The notes under the pieces were generated by a model, which saw only the letters and a program-made list of their open reading frames with translations, made no database searches and was not told where the DNA came from. Shown in pieces: positions 8,201 through 19,641 of a DNA stretch of 64,000 bases. The position numbers were made by a program, and so were the translations under genes. The DNA is from Flavobacterium sp. LC2016-13. Lineage in GTDB: Bacteria; Bacteroidota; Bacteroidia; Flavobacteriales; Flavobacteriaceae. Location: assembly GCF_009707955.1 (NCBI RefSeq), contig NZ_WMDQ01000002.1, positions 310,001 to 374,000 of the forward strand, in the 5' to 3' direction. How positions within the stretch are numbered: position 1 is the first letter of the stretch; every line of letters starts with the position of its first letter.

Positions 8201-8593
8201 ATGACATATAAAAATTTTCTGCAGATCGACGATGATTCGGACGATTGCGAATTGTTTATGGAAGCACTCAGTGCGGTTTCGACTTCGCATTACACATCAA
8301 TCAATGATCCTGTAGAAGCTTATCATAAGTTAATCAGACAAGAGATCGAACCGGATGTTATTTTTCTGGATCTTAATATGCCAATCATGTCTGGCCTTGA
8401 ACTTTTATCCGAAATAAAAAAACAGGATATACTACAACAAATTCCCATTATTATTTTTTCTACTTCACAACTTGACGATATTATCAAGGAAGCTAAGTCG
8501 CTTGGAGCACACGATTATATTTCGAAACCCAATAACTTTAATGAATTAAAAAACATACTAAAGCAATATGCATCTGAAGTAAAACATGTTTAA
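8201..8593 (+). CDS. Single-domain response regulator
   Basis: This 130-residue CheY-like receiver has an acidic pocket (QIDDDSDD), phospho-acceptor Asp57 in FLDLNMP, the Ser/Thr switch in FSTSQ and Lys109 in YISKP. There is no output domain, so it should act by protein contact or as a phosphorelay shuttle. I use the ATG at 8201; a longer TTG-started frame from 8153 adds 16 residues unlike any receiver. It heads a run of five signalling genes on this strand. Confidence 0.88.
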   Translation: MTYKNFLQIDDDSDDCELFMEALSAVSTSHYTSINDPVEAYHKLIRQEIEPDVIFLDLNMPIMSGLELLSEIKKQDILQQIPIIIFSTSQLDDIIKEAKSLGAHDYISKPNNFNELKNILKQYASEVKHV

Positions 8594-8720
8594 GTTACTG
8601 AATAATTTTTTGAGATGAAGTATAATAACTTTAAACTTTCGGGAATTTTGAATTTATTTTTTTTATATTTTTATTAAAAAATAAATATCCCATAGTCTTA
8701 TGTATGCTTAATTCCCAACA

Positions 8721-10151
8721 ATGAAATTATCTACCCAAATCCTTTTAGCATTTACATTGATAATTTTGCTCTCCGTTGCAGACTCATATACGAATTATAT
8801 GATGTCGAAAAAAGTGCAGCTTAATTCGCATTTCCTGGCAAGATCAGAAGAAATCATTCGGAATTCAAACAAAACCCATAAAGCGATTATCGGGATGCAA
8901 AGTGCCTTTAGAGGTTATTTGCTCACAGATGATAAAGTTTTTTTAGATTCTTATTTTCAAGGTCTCAAAAACGTTCCGTATTTATTTAAAGTTCAAAAAA
9001 AACAAATAGGAGATCATAATACACAGCGTACCATATTAGATTCAATCGAATTACTTCATAACGATTGGCTGAAATATTCAGAACAATTGATCGAATCCAG
9101 AAAAAGAGATGCAAATTCATTACAAATTACCTTAAGAAAACATGTTGGCAAAAAGATAAACGATGATATCGCCAGAAAGTTTACCAGATTTGACCGAATA
9201 GAATACAAAAGAAGAAAACATCATAGTGCGATGCTGCTTACTTCGCTTAAATATACCCGCACTTTCTCACTTATTTTCCTGACCTTAACCATTATTGTTG
9301 GTGTAATTAGTACCATTTATATAATGCTCATTACAACCAAACGAATTTCTTCGATGGTTCGTCTGGCCGAAAATATTTCAAAAGGAAAATTTACCAGTAT
9401 TGAAGATACCAGAAATGATGAATTGACGGCATTGGCATCATCATTAAACAGTATGTCCAGTAAATTAGACAAGAATATCCGCGAACTTAAAAGCAGAAAT
9501 GCTGAACTCAATAAATTTGCTTACGTCGTTTCTCATGACCTTAAAGCGCCTATACGCGGCATTCACAACGTAATTACGTGGATTGAAGAAGATCTTGATA
9601 ATGAGCTTTCGCCGGAGTTAAAAAGATACCTGAACATCATTCCTCAAAAAACCAAAAGAATGGAAGCTTTGATTAATGGTTTGTTAGATTATGCAAGACT
9701 GAATATAAATGTTCCGCCAGAGCTTATTAATACAAATACTTTGGTTCGCGAAATTGCAGATTCGATTGTTCCGAGAAACTTCACACTTGAAATTGCTGAT
9801 TTACCGGAATTATTTACAGAAAGAATCAAACTTGAACAGGTATTTGCTAATTTAATTAGCAACGCCGTAAAATATACACCACAGGAAAACGGAAAAATTG
9901 AGATTAGCTGCAGGAAATTTTATAAGCATTATGAATTTTCTGTAAAAGATAACGGAATTGGAATTGCTGGAGAATATCACAAAAAAATATTCGAAATATT
10001 CCAGACGCTGAGAGAACAAAATGAACAGGAAAGTACCGGAGTTGGACTCGCTATTGTAAAGAAAATTATTGATGATCAACAAGAAGATATTATTGTAATT
10101 TCGAAAGTGGGCGAAGGTGCAGAATTTATTTTTACGTGGAGAAATAGTTAA
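8721..10151 (+). CDS. CHASE3-HAMP sensor histidine kinase
   Basis: This 476-residue kinase has one N-terminal membrane helix (about 7-25), an extracytoplasmic CHASE3 sensor (about 30-175, with KTHKAIIGMQSAFRGYLLT), a second helix (about 180-205), HAMP, a HisKA domain with His272 (VVSHDLKAPIRG), and HATPase_c (N box NLISNAVKYTP, G1 DNGIGI, G2 STGVGLAIV). It senses an unknown signal at the membrane and autophosphorylates. The receiver at 10155 starts three bases after its stop and is the obvious partner. The Rcp1-like partner and kinase form resemble phytochrome-type pairs without the photoreceptor. Confidence 0.92.
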   Translation: MKLSTQILLAFTLIILLSVADSYTNYMMSKKVQLNSHFLARSEEIIRNSNKTHKAIIGMQSAFRGYLLTDDKVFLDSYFQGLKNVPYLFKVQKKQIGDHNTQRTILDSIELLHNDWLKYSEQLIESRKRDANSLQITLRKHVGKKINDDIARKFTRFDRIEYKRRKHHSAMLLTSLKYTRTFSLIFLTLTIIVGVISTIYIMLITTKRISSMVRLAENISKGKFTSIEDTRNDELTALASSLNSMSSKLDKNIRELKSRNAELNKFAYVVSHDLKAPIRGIHNVITWIEEDLDNELSPELKRYLNIIPQKTKRMEALINGLLDYARLNINVPPELINTNTLVREIADSIVPRNFTLEIADLPELFTERIKLEQVFANLISNAVKYTPQENGKIEISCRKFYKHYEFSVKDNGIGIAGEYHKKIFEIFQTLREQNEQESTGVGLAIVKKIIDDQQEDIIVISKVGEGAEFIFTWRNS

Positions 10152-10154
10152 ATT

Positions 10155-10586
10155 ATGAAAAAACCAGCCATTTTACTAGTAGAAGATGATGAACTCGATA
10201 TTATAAGTGTAGAGCGGTCATTAAAAAAATTGGAGATAGAATACGAGCTTTTTTCCGCATATAACGGAATTGAAGCTTTAAAAATGCTAAGAGATACCGA
10301 ACTAAAATTAAATCCGATGGTAATTCTGCTGGATATTAATATGCCGAGAATGAACGGAATTGAATTTTTGAAAGTGCTTCGGGAAGATGAAAAATTAAAA
10401 GATTTGAAAGTTTTTATAATGACAACTTCATCAGAAGGAAATGACAGGTCAGTAGCAGAAAAATTAGGAATTTCAGGATACATCATAAAGCCTTTAAACT
10501 ACAATGATAACACCAAAAGATCAGATTCTATGGATGCTTTTGTGCAATTTCATTTAAGGAAAATTTTGCTCGACGAAAATATTTAG
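10155..10586 (+). CDS. Rcp1-like single-domain response regulator
   Basis: This 143-residue receiver has ILLVEDDELD, Asp60 as phospho-acceptor (ILLDINMP), the Thr/Ser switch in IMTTSS and Lys112 (GYIIKPL). There is no output domain. It lies three bases downstream of the CHASE3 kinase and 78 bases upstream of the giant hybrid kinase, so it probably connects them in one phosphorelay. This is an inference from gene order. Confidence 0.92.
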   Translation: MKKPAILLVEDDELDIISVERSLKKLEIEYELFSAYNGIEALKMLRDTELKLNPMVILLDINMPRMNGIEFLKVLREDEKLKDLKVFIMTTSSEGNDRSVAEKLGISGYIIKPLNYNDNTKRSDSMDAFVQFHLRKILLDENI

Positions 10587-10664
10587 AACATAAAGATTAC
10601 TGTTGTTTGATTTGAAAATAACAGAAAAAAACATAAAGATTTTTAATTCATTCTATAAAGAATT

Positions 10665-13600
10665 ATGAAAAAAGCACATGAAGAGTTCGAAGAATCTGTT
10701 TTGACAGATGCTGAATTTTTAAAGATTTTGGTAAAAGTCAAAAACGGGAATTTTACCCAGCGTTTTCCAACAGATCAAAGCGGGATTAAACGGTCTATTT
10801 GCGATACTTTGAATGAAATCATCGACCTGAACGAAAGAATGGTTTTTGAATTTCAAAAGGTTGGAAAAAGTATTGGTAAACAAGGAAAACTAACCAATAG
10901 AGTAGCATTAGACGGAGCAAGAGGATCGTGGAGTTCCTGCGTCGACTCTGTAAATACACTGATTTCAGATCTGGTGCATCCAACCATCGAAATTGCACAC
11001 GTAATTACATCCGTAGCAAAAGGAAATTTATCTCAGGAAATGCCGCTTTCTATTGAAGGAAACCCGCTTCAGGGAGAATTTCTTAGAATTGCAAAAGAGG
11101 TAAACGGAATGGTAAAACAGCTGAATTTATTCTCGATGGAGGTAACGCGTGTGGCGCGTGAGGTTGGTACCGAAGGAAAACTGGGAGGTCAGGCAAAAGT
11201 AAGAGGAGTTGGTGGTGTTTGGAAAGATTTGACCGATTCTGTAAATAAAATGGCGAGTAACTTAACGGGTCAGGTACGTAATATTGCCGATGTAACAACC
11301 GCCGTAGCAAAAGGAGATTTATCTAAAAAAATTACCGTAGACGTAAAAGGAGAAATCCTTGAACTTAAAAATACCATTAATACGATGGTAGATCAGCTGA
11401 ACTCGTTTTCATCTGAGGTAACCCGTGTAGCGAGAGAGGTAGGAACCGAAGGAAAACTGGGCGGACAAGCGCAGGTAAAAGGAGTTGGGGGAACCTGGAA
11501 AGATTTAACAGATTCCGTTAACCAAATGGCATCGAACTTAACCGGTCAGGTACGTAATATTGCTGATGTAACAACCGCCGTGGCAAAAGGAGATCTTTCT
11601 AAAAAAATTACTGTAGACGTAAAAGGAGAAATCCTTGAACTTAAAAATACTATTAATACCATGGTGGATCAGCTGAATTCATTTTCATCTGAGGTTACGC
11701 GTGTGGCGGTAGAGGTAGGTTCAGAAGGAAAACTGGGAGGTCAGGCCAAAGTAAGAGGTGTTGGTGGAGTTTGGAAAGATTTGACCGATTCCGTAAACCA
11801 AATGGCATCGAACTTAACCGGTCAGGTACGTAATATTGCCGAGGTAACAACCGCTGTAGCAAAAGGAGATTTATCTAAAAAAATTACAGTAAACGTTGCG
11901 GGAGAAATTCTGGAACTTAAAAATACCATTAATACGATGGTGGATCAGCTGAACTCCTTTGGTGCCGAGGTAACTCGTGTTGCGCGTGAGGTAGGTTCAG
12001 AAGGAAAACTGGGAGGTCAGGCCAAAGTAAAAGGAGTTGGGGGAACCTGGAAAGATTTAACCGATTCCGTTAACCAGATGGCATCAAACCTAACGGGTCA
12101 GGTACGTAATATTGCCGAGGTAACAACCGCCGTAGCAAATGGCGACCTTTCTAAAAAAATTACAGCTGTAGCCGAAGGAGAAATTCTGGAGCTGAAGAAA
12201 ACCATTAATACGATGGTAGATCAGCTGAACTCGTTTTCATCTGAGGTTACGCGTGTGGCACTTGAGGTAGGAACCGAAGGAAAACTGGGAGGTCAGGCCA
12301 AAGTAAAAGGAGTTGGAGGAACCTGGAAAGATTTAACAGATTCCGTTAACCAAATGGCATCGAACTTAACCGGACAAGTACGTAACATTGCAGAGGTAAC
12401 CACAGCCGTAGCAAAAGGAGATTTATCACGCCAGATTACCGTAGATACAAAAGGAGAGATCCTAGAGCTTAAAAACACCATTAATACGATGGTGGGACAG
12501 CTGAACTCATTTGCCTCGGAAGTAACGCGTGTGGCGCGTGAGGTTGGTACCGAAGGAAAACTTGGAGGACAAGCGCAGGTAGAAGGTGTTGGTGGAACCT
12601 GGAAAGATTTAACAGATTCCGTGAACCAAATGGCATCGAATCTTACGGGTCAGGTACGTAATATCGCCGAGGTAACCACAGCCGTAGCAAAAGGAGATTT
12701 ATCATTACAAATTACCGTAGACGTAAAAGGAGAAATCCTCGAACTTAAAAATACCATTAATACCATGGTAGATCAGCTTCGAGGCTTTGCTTCGGAGGTA
12801 ACAAGGGTTTCACGTGAGGTAGGAACAGAAGGAAAACTTGGAGGACAGGCGAATGTGCCGGGAGTTGCAGGAACCTGGAAAGATTTAACAGATTCCGTGA
12901 ATCAAATGGCGGGTAACTTAACCGCTCAGGTACGTAATATTGCCGATGTGGCAATTGCCGTTGCAAACGGAGATATGTCCCGAAAAATTACCGTTGACGT
13001 TCGTGGAGAAATTCTTCAATTGAAAGAAACCCTGAATACGATGGTAGATCAGCTTCGTGAGTTTGCATCAGAGGTAACTCGTGTGGCGCGTGAAGTTGGT
13101 ACCGAAGGAAAACTGGGAGGTCAGGCAAATGTACCCGGAGTTGCCGGAACGTGGAAGGATTTAACAGACTCTGTTAACCAGATGGCGGGTAACTTAACCA
13201 CGCAGGTACGTAATATTGCCGAGGTTACGATTGCCGTTGCCAACGGAGATATGTCGAAAAAAATTACAGCCGACGTTCGTGGAGAGATTCTTCAATTAAA
13301 AGAAACCGTAAATACCATGGTGGATCAGCTGCGTGCCTTTGCATCAGAGGTAACTCGTGTGGCGCGTGAGGTTGGTACTGACGGAAAACTGGGAGGACAA
13401 GCCTTTGTACCGGGAGTTGCAGGAACGTGGAAAGATTTAACGGATTCTGTGAACCAGATGGCATCGAACTTAACGGATCAGGTACGTAATATTGCCGAGG
13501 TAACCAAAGCCGTAGCAAATGGCGACCTTTCGAAACCAATTACGGTTGACGTAAAAGGGGAGATTTTGGATTTGAAAAACACCTTTAATACGATGGTGGA

Positions 13601-16600
13601 ACAGCTGAATTCGTTTGCATCAGAGGTAACCCGTGTGGCGCGTGAAGTTGGTACCGAAGGAAAACTGGGAGGACAATCTGAAGTAAAAGGGGTTGCAGGA
13701 ACCTGGAAAGATTTAACAGACTCCGTTAACTTGATGGCTTCGAATTTAACGTCGCAAGTACGTGGAATTGCAAAGGTTGTAACATCGGTAGCAAAAGGAA
13801 ACTTAAAACAAAAACTATCGATTGATGCCAAAGGAGAAGTGGCACAACTTACCGATACCATCAACGAAATGATTGATACATTGGCAACCTTCTCAGATCA
13901 GGTAACTACGGTTGCCCGTGAGGTTGGAGCAGAAGGAAAACTGGGAGGTCAGGCAAACGTACCGGGAGCATCCGGAACGTGGAAAAACTTAACAGAAAAC
14001 GTAAATCAGCTTGCGGCGAATCTTACCACGCAGGTACGTGCAATTTCTGAGGTGGCTTCTGCGGTAACACAAGGAGATTTAACACGAACAATTGGTGTTG
14101 AAGCAAAAGGTGAGGTTGAGGCGTTAAAAGATACGATTAACCAGATGATTTCGAACCTTAAGGCAACAACGTTGCGTAATCAGGAACAAGACTGGCTGAA
14201 ATCGAATTTAGCGAAATTTACCCAAATGCTTCAAGGGCAAAAAGAATTAAATTCTGTTACCAAAAAAATCCTTTCGGAGTTAGCTACCGTTGTAACCGCA
14301 CAACACGGATTGTTTTATATTCTGCAGGAAGATGAGAATTTTGATGATTCAAAATTGAATCTTATTGCTTCATACGCATACATAAAAAGAAAAAATTCTC
14401 CAACGCAATATGCAATGGGAGAAGGACTTATTGGTCAGGTTGCAGTCGAAAAAGAAAGAATTATTCTGAGCAATGTTCCAAAAGATTATATCAAAATTAA
14501 TTCAGGACTTGGAGACGCCAAACCTAAAGACGTTATTATTTTACCCGTACTTTTTGAAGGGCAATTAAAAGCGGTTATAGAATTGGCATCTTTGGATACT
14601 TTTAGCGAAACGCACTTGGATTTCCTTGAAGGATTAACAGAAAGTATAGGTATTGTATTAAATACGATCGAATCGAATTCAAGAACCGAAGAATTATTGG
14701 TACAATCGCAATCATTGGCCGGAGAGCTTAAAAGCCAACAGGAAGTATTGAAAAATACGAATGAGGAACTGGAAGAAAAAGCATTCTTATTAGCGAATCA
14801 AAAAGAAGAAGTAGAGCTTAAAAACCAAGAGGTTGAGGTTGCAAGAAAAGCATTAGAAGAAAAAGCCGATCAGTTAACGCTTACATCCAAATATAAATCG
14901 GAATTCCTGGCGAACATGTCGCATGAGCTAAGAACGCCGTTGAACAGTTTGCAGATTTTAGCGAATGAATTAATTGCCAATCGTGACGGAAATTTATCTG
15001 AAAAACAAATTCAATTTGCTAAAACGATCAATTCATGCGGAGATGACCTTATTCAGCTGATTAACGATATTCTTGACTTGTCTAAAATTGAATCAGGATA
15101 TATTTCTGTGGATTACAATCCGATTAGTTTTGATGAAATTAGCCGATTTGTGGCTTCTACTTTCGACCCGATTTCTGAAGCGAAACATCTTCGATTTAAT
15201 ATTTCAATGGATGAAAATCTTCCTGAATTAATAGAAACAGATTCACAGCGATTGAATCAGATTTTGAAAAACCTGCTTTCGAATTCGTTTAAATTTACTG
15301 AAAAAGGAGAAGTTAAACTTAAAATATACAAAGCCAATAACAATTGGAAAACCAGTAATATTAGTCTTGAAAACGCAGAAGCGGTCGTTGCTTTTGAAAT
15401 TTCAGATACGGGAATTGGTATTTCTAAAGAAAAACAAAACATCATATTTGAAGCTTTTCAACAAGCCGAAGGTTCAACGTCGCGTAAATACGGCGGTACA
15501 GGTTTAGGATTATCGATTAGCCGTGGACTTTCTGATTTATTAGGCGGAAGTATTGAACTTGAAAGTGAAACGAATGTGGGAAGTAAATTTACCTTATTCC
15601 TTCCGCTGAAATATGTTCATATTGCTGAAATAGAAAATATTACTGTTGATGAAGATTCAGACTTAAAAGGCCGAATTAAATCATTGCCATCAGAAAAATT
15701 CAACAGATCTGATATTGATTTGTTCTTTGTTGATGAGGTTGGTGATGACAGGACTGACATTAAACCAAATGATAAGGTTTTATTGATTGCAGAAGATAAT
15801 CTTACGTTTGCAAAAATAATGTTAGATCAGGCACACAATAACGGAATTAAAGCTATCGTTACTACAAAAGGGAACGATGTTATTGATTTTATAAATCAGT
15901 TTCACCCGCATGCTATTACGATGGATCTTAATATGCCGGACACCAGCGGCTGGAAAATCCTTGACCGATTAAAAACAGATTTTAATTTACGCCATATTCC
16001 GGTTTATATAATTTCAGGTGAAGATGAACGAAACAAAGGCCTTAAACGTGGCGCAAGAAACTTTCTTCTTAAACCTGTAAAAAATGATTCGCTGACCAAT
16101 CTTTTTAATGATATTCATGATTTTAAAAACAAGAAAATCAAAAACTTGTTAGTTGTAGATGATAATGAACTGGATTTAAACAGAATACTTGAAGCTGTAA
16201 GCGGAAAAGATATTGAAGTTTTAAGTGCAAAAACAGCCAAAGAAGCAGTAACTTTAATTAGAGAAAAATCATTTGATTGTATTATCTTAGATTTGGTTTT
16301 ACCGGATGCAGATGGTCTGGATCTTATTAGTGATTTAGAAAACAATATTGCAGGGCAGGAAACCGCGATTATAATACATTCAGCAGGAGATGTTACCAAA
16401 CAGCAAAGAGCTAAATTAAACAGATTTGCCCACAGTATTATTTTAAAAAGCATTGATTCTATTGATGAACTTGTAGACCAGACGGCTTTATTTATGCACC
16501 GCGTTCATAAGGAATTACCGGAAGAAATGCGAGAAAGAATCGAATCTTTCTATTTGAAAGAAGATGTATTACAAGGCAAAAAAGTGCTTTTGGTAGATGA

Positions 16601-16940
16601 TGATGTTCGAAATTTATTTGCTTTAACAACAGCATTAGAACGCTATGGACTTGATGTTATTAGTGCAGAAAGCGGACAGGAAGCAATTGATATTCTTAAT
16701 GAAGATAAAGCTATAGATATTGTTTTGATGGATATTATGATGCCGGAAATGGATGGTTACGAAACAATGAAAAACATCAGAAAAGATCCTGAACATAAAG
16801 ATCTTACTATTATTGCTGTAACGGCAAAAGCGATGAAAGGCGACAGACAGCGCTGTATAGAATCCGGCGCTTCAGATTATATGACAAAACCTGTAAATGT
16901 TGAACAATTATCCACGTTAATGCGTGTGTGGCTTAAATAA
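10665..16940 (+). CDS. Giant soluble poly-HAMP hybrid histidine kinase with three receivers
   Basis: The protein has 2091 residues with no signal peptide or membrane helix. A divergent HAMP pair (about 1-148) is followed by eleven 92-residue units (149-1160). Each unit has two HAMP-like halves ([11 protein letters not shown] and [11 protein letters not shown] types). Then come a GAF domain (about 1175-1345), a coiled coil (about 1350-1405), HisKA with His1420 ([12 protein letters not shown]), HATPase_c (N box [13 protein letters not shown]2 [10 protein letters not shown]), and three receivers with Asp1754, Asp1876 and Asp2023. The architecture recalls fungal group III (Nik1) osmosensors. The second receiver ends in IILKSI, without the usual KP. 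It belongs with the neighbouring signalling genes; the signal is unknown. Confidence 0.93.
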   Translation: MKKAHEEFEESVLTDAEFLKILVKVKNGNFTQRFPTDQSGIKRSICDTLNEIIDLNERMVFEFQKVGKSIGKQGKLTNRVALDGARGSWSSCVDSVNTLISDLVHPTIEIAHVITSVAKGNLSQEMPLSIEGNPLQGEFLRIAKEVNGMVKQLNLFSMEVTRVAREVGTEGKLGGQAKVRGVGGVWKDLTDSVNKMASNLTGQVRNIADVTTAVAKGDLSKKITVDVKGEILELKNTINTMVDQLNSFSSEVTRVAREVGTEGKLGGQAQVKGVGGTWKDLTDSVNQMASNLTGQVRNIADVTTAVAKGDLSKKITVDVKGEILELKNTINTMVDQLNSFSSEVTRVAVEVGSEGKLGGQAKVRGVGGVWKDLTDSVNQMASNLTGQVRNIAEVTTAVAKGDLSKKITVNVAGEILELKNTINTMVDQLNSFGAEVTRVAREVGSEGKLGGQAKVKGVGGTWKDLTDSVNQMASNLTGQVRNIAEVTTAVANGDLSKKITAVAEGEILELKKTINTMVDQLNSFSSEVTRVALEVGTEGKLGGQAKVKGVGGTWKDLTDSVNQMASNLTGQVRNIAEVTTAVAKGDLSRQITVDTKGEILELKNTINTMVGQLNSFASEVTRVAREVGTEGKLGGQAQVEGVGGTWKDLTDSVNQMASNLTGQVRNIAEVTTAVAKGDLSLQITVDVKGEILELKNTINTMVDQLRGFASEVTRVSREVGTEGKLGGQANVPGVAGTWKDLTDSVNQMAGNLTAQVRNIADVAIAVANGDMSRKITVDVRGEILQLKETLNTMVDQLREFASEVTRVAREVGTEGKLGGQANVPGVAGTWKDLTDSVNQMAGNLTTQVRNIAEVTIAVANGDMSKKITADVRGEILQLKETVNTMVDQLRAFASEVTRVAREVGTDGKLGGQAFVPGVAGTWKDLTDSVNQMASNLTDQVRNIAEVTKAVANGDLSKPITVDVKGEILDLKNTFNTMVEQLNSFASEVTRVAREVGTEGKLGGQSEVKGVAGTWKDLTDSVNLMASNLTSQVRGIAKVVTSVAKGNLKQKLSIDAKGEVAQLTDTINEMIDTLATFSDQVTTVAREVGAEGKLGGQANVPGASGTWKNLTENVNQLAANLTTQVRAISEVASAVTQGDLTRTIGVEAKGEVEALKDTINQMISNLKATTLRNQEQDWLKSNLAKFTQMLQGQKELNSVTKKILSELATVVTAQHGLFYILQEDENFDDSKLNLIASYAYIKRKNSPTQYAMGEGLIGQVAVEKERIILSNVPKDYIKINSGLGDAKPKDVIILPVLFEGQLKAVIELASLDTFSETHLDFLEGLTESIGIVLNTIESNSRTEELLVQSQSLAGELKSQQEVLKNTNEELEEKAFLLANQKEEVELKNQEVEVARKALEEKADQLTLTSKYKSEFLANMSHELRTPLNSLQILANELIANRDGNLSEKQIQFAKTINSCGDDLIQLINDILDLSKIESGYISVDYNPISFDEISRFVASTFDPISEAKHLRFNISMDENLPELIETDSQRLNQILKNLLSNSFKFTEKGEVKLKIYKANNNWKTSNISLENAEAVVAFEISDTGIGISKEKQNIIFEAFQQAEGSTSRKYGGTGLGLSISRGLSDLLGGSIELESETNVGSKFTLFLPLKYVHIAEIENITVDEDSDLKGRIKSLPSEKFNRSDIDLFFVDEVGDDRTDIKPNDKVLLIAEDNLTFAKIMLDQAHNNGIKAIVTTKGNDVIDFINQFHPHAITMDLNMPDTSGWKILDRLKTDFNLRHIPVYIISGEDERNKGLKRGARNFLLKPVKNDSLTNLFNDIHDFKNKKIKNLLVVDDNELDLNRILEAVSGKDIEVLSAKTAKEAVTLIREKSFDCIILDLVLPDADGLDLISDLENNIAGQETAIIIHSAGDVTKQQRAKLNRFAHSIILKSIDSIDELVDQTALFMHRVHKELPEEMRERIESFYLKEDVLQGKKVLLVDDDVRNLFALTTALERYGLDVISAESGQEAIDILNEDKAIDIVLMDIMMPEMDGYETMKNIRKDPEHKDLTIIAVTAKAMKGDRQRCIESGASDYMTKPVNVEQLSTLMRVWLK
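11109..14144 (+). repeat. Eleven tandem 276-bp HAMP-pair units inside the hybrid kinase gene
   Basis: Units begin at each [12 protein letters not shown] codon run, from the ATG at 11109 to the ATG at 14145. The span is 3036 bp, exactly 11 x 276. Units 1-6 are nearly identical at protein level ([28 protein letters not shown]), units 7-9 form a subgroup ([10 protein letters not shown]), and units 10-11 are more divergent. Confidence 0.95.
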
Positions 16941-16951
16941 TCAGATATCCG

Positions 16952-18196
16952 ATGAAAAGTATAATTGCAGATAATCCGATCAAAATTTTGATTGTAGATG
17001 ACAAGAAAGAAAATCTGCTTTCATTACAGGTTATCCTGGCCGATAGAGGATATAAATTTGTCGAGGCATCTTCCGGAAAAGATGCCTTGCGAATTCTCTT
17101 GAAAAATCAGGATTTTGCAATCATTTTAATGGATGTACAAATGCCATTGATGGATGGTTTTGAAACAGCCGAATTAATTCGTCAGAGTGAAAAACTCAAA
17201 CATGTTCCGATCATTTTTCTGACCGCAAACATGAATACGACCGAATATATTTTTAAAGGATATCAATCCGGTGCAGTAGATTATATGATTAAACCGTTAT
17301 CTCCTGAAATTTTGCAGGCGAAGGTTATGGTTTTTACCGAATTATTTAAGAAAAATCAGGAATTGCGTGTTAAGGAAGAAGAAGCCAGGGCATTAAATGA
17401 AATGATTTTAAAAGCCAATACCAAACTTGAAGCACAATACGCCGCAATAGAAAAACATGCCGAAGAACTGAAAAAGAAAAACATGGAACTTGATGCGTTT
17501 ACGTACATTTCAAGTCATGATCTTCAGGAACCTTTAAGAAAAATTCAGACTTTTACGAATCTGATACTTTCTAATGAAGCGGCGAATTTATCTGAAGATG
17601 GAAAATCGAAGTTTGGCAGAATTCTTTATTCGACCAACAGAATGAGGGAACTTATCAATAGTTTACTTGCTTTTTCGCGCACGACCATTGTAGATCGCAG
17701 TTTCGAGAATATAGATCTTAATGCTATTATAGCCGATGTACAAGAAGCATTGCATGAAAATATAACAGAAAAAAAGGCAACAATTATTACCCATTTGCAC
17801 GGTTCTGCTAATATTATCCCTTTTCAGTTTATTCAGTTGATGGAGAATTTAATTCATAACGCGATAAAATTTGCGAGAGAAGATGTGCCTTTGCAAATCG
17901 AAATCACAAGCCGTATTGGACTTGGATCTGAACTGGAAAATGAAAAATTGTCTCCAAATACAAAATATTGCCACATTTGTTTTGGCGATAACGGAATAGG
18001 ATTTGATGCGCAGCACAATGAAAAAATCTTTGGCGTTTTCCAAAAATTGCACAGCAAAGATGTCTATGAAGGAACCGGAATTGGGCTTGCCATTGTAAAG
18101 AAAATTGTAGAAAACCATAACGGTCTTATTTCTGCAACCGGTGAACCTAATAATGGTGCAAAATTTAATATTTATATACCACACACAGCAGCTTAA
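16952..18196 (+). CDS. Receiver-histidine kinase (response regulator fused to HisKA/HATPase)
   Basis: This 414-residue soluble protein has a receiver (about 10-130, Asp61 in LMDVQMP, GAVDYMIKP), a long coiled coil (about 135-175), HisKA with His189 (ISSHDLQEPLRK) and HATPase_c (N box LIHNAIKFA, G1 DNGIGFD, G2 GTGIGLAIV). The input receiver probably lets it be switched by phosphate from the hybrid kinase encoded 11 bases upstream, so it would be the next step of the relay. No DNA-binding output is encoded in the cluster. Confidence 0.92.
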   Translation: MKSIIADNPIKILIVDDKKENLLSLQVILADRGYKFVEASSGKDALRILLKNQDFAIILMDVQMPLMDGFETAELIRQSEKLKHVPIIFLTANMNTTEYIFKGYQSGAVDYMIKPLSPEILQAKVMVFTELFKKNQELRVKEEEARALNEMILKANTKLEAQYAAIEKHAEELKKKNMELDAFTYISSHDLQEPLRKIQTFTNLILSNEAANLSEDGKSKFGRILYSTNRMRELINSLLAFSRTTIVDRSFENIDLNAIIADVQEALHENITEKKATIITHLHGSANIIPFQFIQLMENLIHNAIKFAREDVPLQIEITSRIGLGSELENEKLSPNTKYCHICFGDNGIGFDAQHNEKIFGVFQKLHSKDVYEGTGIGLAIVKKIVENHNGLISATGEPNNGAKFNIYIPHTAA

Positions 18197-18308
18197 ATAA
18201 TAATTGAGATATAGTTGTATTTTAAAATTAGATAAATGAGTAAGATTAATAATGGTTTTAAAATGATGTAAGACTTTTGACTTTACGACTTTTAAACTTT
18301 CGACTTAC

Positions 18309-19325
18309 TTAGATTTTAGGATGAAACTTAGCAATGTTAAAGTTTTTCGATTTTATTATTTTACCGTTATCCGTAATCATAACGCAGCTGTATTCAGGAT
18401 ATTTATTAATTAATTCGAGTCCCGCTTTTTTTCCTAAAACCATTATAGAAGTACTAAAACCGTTTGCCATTTCAGCATTCGGACCAAAAACACTCACACT
18501 GCAAAGTCCTGTAGAAGGATATCCCGTTGCAGGATTTATAATGTGAGAATAACGTTTTCCGTCTAAAACAACAAATTTCTCATAACTTCCAGATGTTGTT
18601 ACTGCACCGTTTTTTAGCGGCACAATTGCAAAAAGTTTATTGGTATCAAAAGGATTTGTCATTCCGATATTCCAGTCTTTACCATTAGGCTGCGTTCCCC
18701 AAGTCGTCATATCTCCCGAAGCATTTACAATTCCCGCTTTTATCCCTTTAGAAAGCATTAAATCCCGGCATTTGTTTGTTGCATAACCTTCGCCCAAAGC
18801 TCCAAAACCAATTTTCATTCCTTTTAATTTTAAAAAGATTGTAGATTGAACACTATCCAATATAATATTTTGATACCCCACTTTTGCAACCGATGCTTTA
18901 ATTGCTTCCGGCGTTGGCATAACCGTCATCGAACCATCAAATTTCCAGATTCTATCCATCGCAGCAAAGCTTACATCAAAACTGCCGTTGGTAATTTTAG
19001 AAAAATGAAGCGCCCTTTGCGTTAACTCAAAAACTTCGCGATCTACTTTTACAGGCGCAATTCCCGCATTCCTGTTCACTTCTGAAACCTGAGAAGTTGA
19101 TTTCCAATCCGAAATCAGGTTTTCAATTCTCGTAATTTCGGCAATAACTTCATTAATCGAATTTTCTGCCGTTAAAGAATCGTTTGCAACAATAGAAATA
19201 TCGAAACGGCCTCCCATCAACATTGTAGTTCTTTTACGCAAAACCTGTGCATTCGAGATAAAACAACATCCCAATAAAAAAAGGGTTGTGAAGGATTTCA
19301 AATATGAAATATATTTACTTTTCAT
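18309..19325 (-). CDS. apbE: FAD:protein FMN transferase (ApbE family)
   Basis: This 338-residue exported protein has the ApbE fold. Motifs are MLMGGRFDI at the N-terminus, NGSFDVSFAAMDRIWKF, the FAD-site segment IGFGALGEGYAT, NASGDM, and HIINPATGYPS (the HIIDPRTG box). The N-terminus is a signal sequence with a possible lipobox (LLGC, Cys20). ApbE attaches FMN covalently to Thr/Ser of periplasmic redox proteins. It lies downstream of the PepSY-reductase and DUF2271 genes on the same strand, although a 372-bp repeat-filled gap separates them. The DUF2271 protein is the natural candidate substrate. Confidence 0.92.
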   Translation of the reverse strand: MKSKYISYLKSFTTLFLLGCCFISNAQVLRKRTTMLMGGRFDISIVANDSLTAENSINEVIAEITRIENLISDWKSTSQVSEVNRNAGIAPVKVDREVFELTQRALHFSKITNGSFDVSFAAMDRIWKFDGSMTVMPTPEAIKASVAKVGYQNIILDSVQSTIFLKLKGMKIGFGALGEGYATNKCRDLMLSKGIKAGIVNASGDMTTWGTQPNGKDWNIGMTNPFDTNKLFAIVPLKNGAVTTSGSYEKFVVLDGKRYSHIINPATGYPSTGLCSVSVFGPNAEMANGFSTSIMVLGKKAGLELINKYPEYSCVMITDNGKIIKSKNFNIAKFHPKI

Positions 19326-19356
19326 AATTATTTATAATAGATAAAGCACAAATATA

Positions 19357-19482
19357 GAACACGGATTATACGGATTCGCTAAAGCGAAGACACGGATAAT
19401 ACGGATTTTTTAGTTATGCCAAACGAGTAAAAAATCCGTTTTATCCGCGTTTTTACGAAGTAAATCTGTGTCATCAGCGTTC
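19357..19482. repeat. Imperfect inverted repeat, CGCGGAT family, copy 2
   Basis: It begins GAACACGGATTATACGG and ends with AGCGTTC, with TTCGCTAAAGCGAA and TCCGCGTTTTTACGAAGTAA as in the copy at 4623-4759. The arms pair ACGGATTTTTTA with TAAAAAATCCGT. Confidence 0.82.
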
Positions 19483-19537
19483 ATTTTAAACTAGGTTAAT
19501 GCAAAATTGACATTCTCAAAAAATGCATTTTAATTTT

Positions 19538-19641
19538 TTCACGCAGATTTAAAAGATTTAAGCTGATACAAGCAGATTTATTTGCAAGCATTTTTAATTA
19601 AATCTGCTATAATTTGCTCTAATCTGCAGAATCTGCGTGAA
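19538..19641. repeat. Nested palindrome with TTCACGCAGATT termini
   Basis: The outer arms TTCACGCAGATT (19538-19549) and AATCTGCGTGAA (19630-19641) are perfect 12-bp complements. The inner arms AGCAGATTTA and TAAATCTGCT are perfect 10-bp complements. It would form a two-tier hairpin or cruciform. Confidence 0.85.

Noticed and set aside
11083..13864. Several antisense frames inside the HAMP array
   Set aside because: They recur with the 276-bp unit and are shadows of the strongly biased sense frame.
16115..16453. 112-residue antisense frame inside the hybrid kinase gene
   Set aside because: It is opposite a well-conserved receiver domain and has no recognisable motif.
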